Assembly: GCA_947568835.1 (NCBI GenBank)
Contig: OX387606.1
Location: forward strand, 4,774,001-4,838,000
DNA from: Protonemura montana
Lineage: Eukaryota > Arthropoda > Insecta > Plecoptera > Nemouridae
Reading direction: 5' to 3'
DNA: 64,000 bases
The translations under genes and the position numbers were made by a program. Position 1 is the stretch's first letter; every line of letters begins with the position of its first letter. The notes under the pieces are model-generated. The model had not been told where the DNA came from. It saw only the letters and a program-made list of their open reading frames with translations, and did no database searches. This document shows, piece after piece, positions 55,634 to 64,000 of the stretch.

Positions 55634-58600
55634 CAAAATAAAAATAACATTTAATTTTTGTTTTGTTAACAACGTACACTATTTCTGGCATTTTTACTTA
55701 AACAGCACGACAAGAAACAGGTAGGTTGCACCAGGGGATCTTTCCTCGAGAAAGAGGAAGCCAGTTTTCTTATTTAATTTCCAGTTTCCAGCACAGAACG
55801 TACATAGGACAGTCACCCAAACCTTGGAGTCCATCTAAATGCCTCTTTGGCCACGGGCATGCGCTGGTTCGCCGTGTGTGACAACCGAGTCACGAACTCA
55901 GGCTTCCGATTGCTCCAGATCCTGGCGACCCAGAGACAACCCGGCCTATCAATTCGATGGTCGTCATTGCTCGCCAAAACAGCTGTCTAGTTTGCATACC
56001 AACCTACCGTGAGCATTCCGCGACGTAGCGATCGTTAAACATCTCGACCGCTCTATATTTAATACAGAGTCACTATCGGTCAAGCACAGATCTCTGCACT
56101 TGCAGATGCTGGGACTAAACGCAAAAAGGTCGTGTAGCTTGATGGCTGTTATCAAATGCTAGGAAGGGAGATTTCTGTCCCCAAAAACTCAACCACGATG
56201 TAATCCATCATCCCCACAAGTCGCGACGTCCTAAAACCAGGAGATATGTTTGTTTTGAAAGCATTTAATTAGCTTTTTAGTATTTAGCCAGCCAAAAATA
56301 ATGATACAAATTTACTTACTCACGCTATTTATTCCTGATTTATTTTTGTTTAAAAAATGTTATTCTTAAACCTAGATATTGTTTTTGTATTCCTTATTAT
56401 GCTCCCCAATTTATTATGTACGCGAACTCCCTTCGTCTTAACACTATCAAATTGTACAACTTAACAAAGATATTTTTTATTTTTAGTATCATATTCATGA
56501 GCCAGGAATTTAGGAAATAAATAAAGGTTTACATGATTAATACCTAAGTATGACTACAGTAAGCACAATCAAGGTTAGGGCGACATGTTTGTACCTGTTG
56601 TTTATCAAATTTGTTTGACAACGTGTATGTTTCATCATTTCATACTAAATACTAAATACATTTCATACTATATCAGTATTTTGGGCCTTTCGTCGCCCAC
56701 AAACACGTGATATCAGGTGAGAAAGCAGCCCTCATAGAAACTTGTTCAGTAGTACGTCCATTAATGTGCCTGTTGAAGTGGTGGAGGGGATTCAAAGGAA
56801 TTTCATTGTTAGGAACAATACTATCCCGTTCGGGCATCCATTTTTGAGAGGGTAGCAGTAATCCTAATTACAAAATTGCAAAATTGCGCATTGCAAGCGT
56901 TTGCAATTTAAATCAGATTTTATATTGGATGAAAAGCTCTTGCTCCTGAATATCCCATCAGTTCGTAGACAGAAATTCCAAAAAAGACACCCTCTCAGCT
57001 CACCAAACATCCCACCTGACAGAAAGGCGAACAGAGAAAGTCCCGCTGGGATACCCATGCCGACCGCGAGCACTCGAAATCGAATCGTTTCAAAGTAGAG
57101 GTTGGAACTGTGTCGTCGAAAGCGTGCTGCGATGGATTCGGGATGGACGTTCTTGTGGAGGCGGACACGGTCGCCGCGAGGAGGGCGATCAATTGCCTCG
57201 GATGCGACCGAGGCGTAGAAAAATCCTCATTGACCTGCTCAAACAATCTGGCCAATCTACGTGAGATTTGGGATGGACGGGTTGCCGTTGTGATTCGACA
57301 GAATTTGGACGCTGGCAAGACTTAAACAAAGTCTTAACCAAAGGTAAGATTGTAAAGGTAAGATCCTACTATATACGCCCCCGCTGGGTAGGCAGCCGGC
57401 GTGCCTCGATAGTGTTACCTGTTGCTTTGTGCGATCCACGCATGTTCCCGTCACGGCCTCGCGGGACGCTGGCCGATGATCTGGATGTAATCCAGCCAGC
57501 CTTGTGCGTTCAAACGGGATGCCACCACGATGCCACAGATTTTTGAATTGCAAGTGGTGACTTATGAGAGAAATGTTGGAGCGAGCACGGCCACTGCACG
57601 ACTGCTCTGTCCACCCATAAGCCTTGTGGTGGATTCACCAAAGCAGCTGCTGTTATTCACGATTTCAGTCTTCTCGTCTTCACGCCCATCGCAATTTAAT
57701 GACGTTACTTCCTCGATTCCTTATTATCTCGAATTACCTCGACTTTACTTCCCCAATCTCTGTAGACGTAGCCAACGAAGGCCACTAAAACACCATCTAG
57801 GGTTGCCCGAGTAGGACAAACAATCCAATGCAATTTGCTTTTTACCAGGGGTGGGGGGATGTTAAGAGTGTCATAGACCGCAAGCTTTTAAAAAATTATC
57901 TTAAACGCATTTCTTGACGCCCATGAAAAAGAATAAACACAATATATCATCAATGCATCTTTTAGCCAATTTACTAAAATTTCTGGATTTTAGGACAGTC
58001 TTAAAGCTGCTCAGGATGCAGGAATCCAAATGTTCAACCGGGTTGAACACTAATATAATATAGGGCTAGATAACCTGAAACAAGCAAAGTGAGAAGGACA
58101 ATGCTTGTCCATCAGATAACAGAAACCTTAACGAAACCCCAGCGAAAAGCACAACTGAAAGCTAGATATTTCGGAGACCAGCGTAACGCTATCCAACCAA
58201 TCGTCTACATCAATGCAGGGGCAGCTCGAGCTATCTTGCATGCTGCAATACCATCTCTACACTCGGGACTGGGCATTTTCTAATAATCTTGCATTTTTCA
58301 GTATCGGAATCATCAAAAAAATCATCCGAATGGCAATGCTTTTTATTCAAACGTGAGCGACTGACTGAACGCAACCTACACGACCATTTTGCTGGCTGAA
58401 TGTTCGATTTTGCGCTGTCCGCCGATTGGTAATGTAGCGATGGAACATGAACTCTGGTGTAATCTGCACTTCTTTCGCTGCAGCTCAAGCCCATGCCTGC
58501 CCAATACTCAGAAAGCAGCAAAGTGTGTTTGTATGCACAGGTCACCAGCTAGCGAGCTCAGAAACAAGCAGTCACAACTTTTTTTAACATTTAGTGAGCT

Positions 58601-59012
58601 TAGTTTAATTAACTAGCTCACTTAATTTGCAACTCTCATTGACTAGAGGTAACTGACAAGAGAGAATTGCATATTGTAGATCTGTTTATATTGGGTTAAT
58701 ATTCTTTTTGCATTTCTCAGTAATTAGCACGTACAATGGAAAAAGCCCACTTAAAATCTGGCGACAGCAGATGCCTACAGCACAGAATGAAAAAGGTAGA
58801 ATTTTCAGAAGTAACATGTTGAAGGCTCGTGAGCTGCATAGTGTGAAAAACATAGCGTGATAGCAACATTAATCATCTGCTAAATGGGTTTCCATCAATC
58901 AGAAATTAGGCTTGCACCACTTACAGAAATACTGCTTTGAAGGAAAATATCAACTAAGGAGGCATCTTTGAGGGTTGAAAAAAAAACATGGTGTAATTTA
59001 GATGTAGATTTT

Positions 59013-59018
59013 TATTGC
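59013..59018 (-). terminator. Poly(A) signal of RpL27A
   Basis: AATAAA on the minus strand only a few bases after the TAA stop, which fits the very short 3' UTRs of ribosomal protein mRNAs. Confidence 0.75.
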
Positions 59019-59023
59019 GACGG

Positions 59024-61263
<2,240 letters not shown>

Positions 61264-61699
61264 GTTGGATTAACGTAAATGTGGCCGAACTGAGATCGAA
61301 GGCAAACTCCCCTGCTCGCCGGCGTTAGTGAATTTAGTGATGTTATGTTGGCTAAACTGACTGCAACTAGTTGCATTGCCTGCCACCGTGAAATCGCGCA
61401 CTGACACAAATAATGACAGCTTGTACTAAAATTTGTAAAATTAATTAATCGCGCGAGATTTATAGTAATGACGCACTAACTGCGTGTTCCGCTCAACAAA
61501 CGGCTACTTCGACCTACAGGTTCACGAGTTCAGGGGCCGTTACGTTGTATTCACGACTGTTTACTGGTATGTTGTTTACGTAGTGGGTGGATGGGGTGGG
61601 CGAAACCTTTCAAATCCACTTTTCTCACTTAAGGAACCAAGGCGACCTAGATTCCCAAGTGGTGGTTCAAAGCATGCTTTTGTTTTGTTTTGCAGCGAG
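61264..61699. promoter_or_regulatory. Shared divergent promoter region, RpL27A / CRAL-TRIO gene
   Basis: 436 bp separate the two start codons. The plus-strand gene has an acceptor (ttgttttgcag) four bases before its ATG, so it has a non-coding first exon somewhere in this interval. Core promoter elements were not identified. Confidence 0.5.
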
Positions 61700-62899
61700 A
61701 TGGCTGACCTGACAGTGAAACCTGTATCGGAAGCGGACTTGAAAGATCTGAAGGATCGAATGGCACTGATTTCGGAGGCAGACCCTTCACAGTACCACAA
61801 CGAGCTTTCACTGAAACGCTACCTGCGTGCATTTGCCAGTGTGGATGCTGCGTTTCAGGTAGCCGTTAGTCTTATAGTCCCTTTTTAACGACAAATTATG
61901 ACTGTCTGTCGTAAACTAATTGAAATAAAAGGCTACCTCGAGGTACATAATCTATTTTAAAGTAGCAAGCAACTACGCAAAAACCTTTACAAAACAAAAT
62001 GTATAGTCAACTTTACATTTTAGGAATCCTACTGTAACCGAAAAATTAGTTTACACCGCCTGCTTTATGTTCCTTCCGGCATGATTCTGTGCTGCCCTTT
62101 AGCGATTTCAACTTAACACGCAATCGGTCGTAACTAAATTTAGTTCCATTGGCGTGAAGGTGCCCGTGTGGAATATTGTTACCGCCTCTACAGTTTTTGG
62201 TAAAACATGCTAGTTATTCATGAATACGCTAAGTTCTTGTTCTTGTATTTGACACATTTTGGAAGCCTATTTAATGTGGTTTGTTCCTTTGTGAACGAGG
62301 GCGGCAGTGACAGAATATTTCCAAACTATCGTTCGCCTAAAGACTGCGCACGGAGTGGTAACGACATACAGCAGGCTGTGGTTGTCACCTACAAGTATTA
62401 AATAACAAATATTTCAGCTACACTGACAGAGAAAAGTTTGAGAAAAACAAAAATATTACAAAAAATGCAGGTACAGCTGGATCATCAACCCAATGATACA
62501 ATGCTACACCATTTTCTGGTGCTTGATTAGAATTTTTTGACCTATCTTTGCCTACCTCGAAGGTGAGGTGTAGAACTTCTTGACGAAACGCACACCTCAA
62601 CAACGGGCACTGGGGCAGAGATATAAAATTGGTTGATATGTAAAAAAACACTTCACCCGTTTCTTACTTAACAACTCCCTCAGGCGATCCTGAAGACCAA
62701 CAAGTGGCGGCAGGAGTACGGAGTGGCGAGCCTGACTGTGGATCATCCAGCTGTCAAGGCTAATCTCGAGAGCAACAAGGCCCGCGTACTGCGGCACCGA
62801 GACTTGGCTGGCAGACCTGTCATCTACATCCCCGCCAAGAACCATGGATCGGCTGACCGAGACATCGAACAGCTCACACAATTCATCGTCTACACGCTG
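61700..62899 (+). CDS. CRAL-TRIO (SEC14-like) lipid-binding protein, N-terminal part
   Basis: Two coding exons, 61700-61858 and 62684-62899 (53 and 72 codons, phase 0), then a donor CTG|gtacgt leading past the right edge. These proteins carry hydrophobic ligands such as phospholipids, tocopherol or retinoids in the cytosol. Exon 1 starts at MADLTVKPVSEADLKDLKDR and holds the CRAL-TRIO N-terminal helical motif LKRYLRAFASVDAAFQAILK. Exon 2 continues TNKWRQEYGV and enters the lipid-binding domain at KARVLRHRDLAGRPVIYIPA. No signal peptide. The ATG at 61700 was chosen because it lies four bases after a strong acceptor; the in-frame upstream extension is intronic. About 125 residues are visible and the gene is incomplete at the window end. 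Confidence 0.88.
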
Positions 62900-64000
62900 G
62901 TACGTAGCACTGTCTAGCACACATTACCAGTCCAAATTTTGGAAGCAATTGGTGCGTTCGGTAACTAATGAAGGGAAAATGAACCAAAAAGACTCCATAG
63001 ACCAGATCACATAACCTAGGAAACAGCATGGTTAATCTACATGGATAGAATTTGTTTTCAAACTCATGGGTCTTCTCTCAGTTTTCACTAAAAAATTAAG
63101 GTTTGTAGGTATATTGTCACTAGAGCCTTGTCTGTACGTTCTCTTTGAAAAAACAGAAATGGTTTTTTCTGCATTAATCCGTTTGTATTTAACAACACAA
63201 ATCAATTAATGGAAATCATTCAGGGAAACTAACTTCTTTAGCGCAGCACTGAACCAGGAGCTATTGTGCTGGACTATAAACTGACATTGCTATTTATATC
63301 TCAGATATTACAAGTACAAAAATACTCTACACCATTGGCGGCTGGTGATATATTTTGGTGCCGGGGCAAAGATAAAAACCACTATGGTAAAGGGCGGCCG
63401 AAGAAAAAGGGGATTTGGTGGGCGTAGCCACTCACCCAAAAAAAATTTCTCAGGATATTTTAGAAGAAAATATATGCTCGTTATGAATATTTTAGACCAT
63501 GAAACACATCTAGAAAACTCAATTTTACACCTGATTTTTTTAATGCGAAGGAACTTTCTCCCAGCAAATCAGGCCCCAAATCCTGAGTTAAGAAACTGTC
63601 CATAAATTCAAGTTTGATTTGTCTAACATTACCAACGATAAATTATGTTAAGCTTTTTTAAATTTTCTAAAACTATTTACTGAAAATATTCATTCGAGTT
63701 CAAATACTATAATCGTATTATAATTGAATAAATGCAACAAGCAAGGGTGGCATTGCCCTTGCCGTTTAATATAGGCACAAGGCCTGCTGCTTGACTGCAT
63801 GGGAGACGGAAGACGTACACCCAGCTGTGGAAATTGAATATCTCTGCTATGATATTCACGTTTTTGTAATTTTAGATCTACAGTATTTTAGCTAATACTT
63901 CAAGCTTCTATCAAATAAAATATATTTGGCTCATAGTTAAGCAGGTATTTGGAGCATGGATGTTAATTCAGTTCTTCAAATACTTTGGGAGATTTCTTTA
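62900..64000. other. Intron of the CRAL-TRIO gene to window edge
   Basis: AT-rich, no exon recognised. Around 63335-63360 ccattggcggctggtgat resembles the end of the hAT-type MITE seen at 27726, but no second end was found. Confidence 0.4.

Larger units (their letters stand above)
49581..59023. other. Gene-poor intergenic region
   Basis: The otopetrin 5' flank and about 9 kb without a gene I can confirm. It holds an imperfect tandem duplication (50034-50205), a possible Cys-rich exon (50240-50443), a possible exon (50715-50924), a small open frame (52004-52159), poly(C) tracts at 52635 and 53191, and a 5S-SINE at 55210. The rest (about 53.3-55.2 and 55.7-59.0 kb) shows nothing I can name. 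Confidence 0.5.

Noticed and set aside
61484-61699. N-terminal extension of the CRAL-TRIO protein
   Set aside because: A strong acceptor directly precedes the ATG at 61700, and the extension has no family similarity.

Overview
This is a eukaryotic nuclear window. Every gene I can reconstruct is split by short GT-AG introns, except one intronless chemoreceptor. An insect-type gustatory receptor, chitin-binding peritrophin repeats, a dNK-type deoxynucleoside kinase and secreted trypsin-like proteases point to an arthropod, most likely a hexapod; I cannot name the species. Exon joins were worked out by hand from splice sites and phase. Six models close in frame from ATG to stop: peritrophin 219 aa, CFAP97-cyclophilin 358 aa, carboxylesterase 588 aa, deoxynucleoside kinase 230 aa, otopetrin 746 aa and RpL27A 148 aa. 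The gustatory receptor is a single 398-codon frame.

Layout. At 0.2 kb is the last catalytic exon of a trypsin-like gene that enters from the left. At 1.7-2.9 kb (-) is the gustatory receptor. From about 3.2 to 14.9 kb is a large inverted duplication: two trypsin-like serine protease genes lie tail to tail around a 1.5 kb spacer that contains a 5S-rRNA-derived SINE. At 15.5-17.4 kb (-) is a secreted peritrophin-like protein. At 17.9-22.4 kb (+) is an unusual fusion of a CFAP97-like ciliary domain with a degenerate cyclophilin; one intron carries a Harbinger-like MITE. At 22.9-27.1 kb (-) is a secreted carboxylesterase in 10 exons. At 27.7-28.5 kb is a hAT-type MITE with a perfect 8 bp target duplication. 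At 29.1-30.8 kb (+) is a deoxynucleoside kinase. At 33.1-49.6 kb (-) is an otopetrin proton channel in 12 exons whose introns hold two 5S-SINEs and a LINE remnant. A 410-codon open frame of unknown nature lies just downstream of it at 31.9-33.1 kb.

From 49.6 to 59 kb I see little beyond another 5S-SINE, poly(C) tracts and a few weak exon candidates. At 59.0-61.3 kb (-) is the ribosomal protein RpL27A gene, with a predicted box C/D snoRNA inside its largest intron. It is divergent from a CRAL-TRIO lipid-binding protein gene at 61.7 kb (+) that runs off the right edge.

There are no operons; each gene is its own unit. Two genes are taste or acid-sensing families (gustatory receptor and otopetrin), but nothing in the sequence links them. 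The most informative signals are the protease palindrome with its specificity-pocket divergence, the CFAP97-cyclophilin fusion, the intronic snoRNA, the 5S-SINE family and the repeated long poly(C)/poly(G) tracts.
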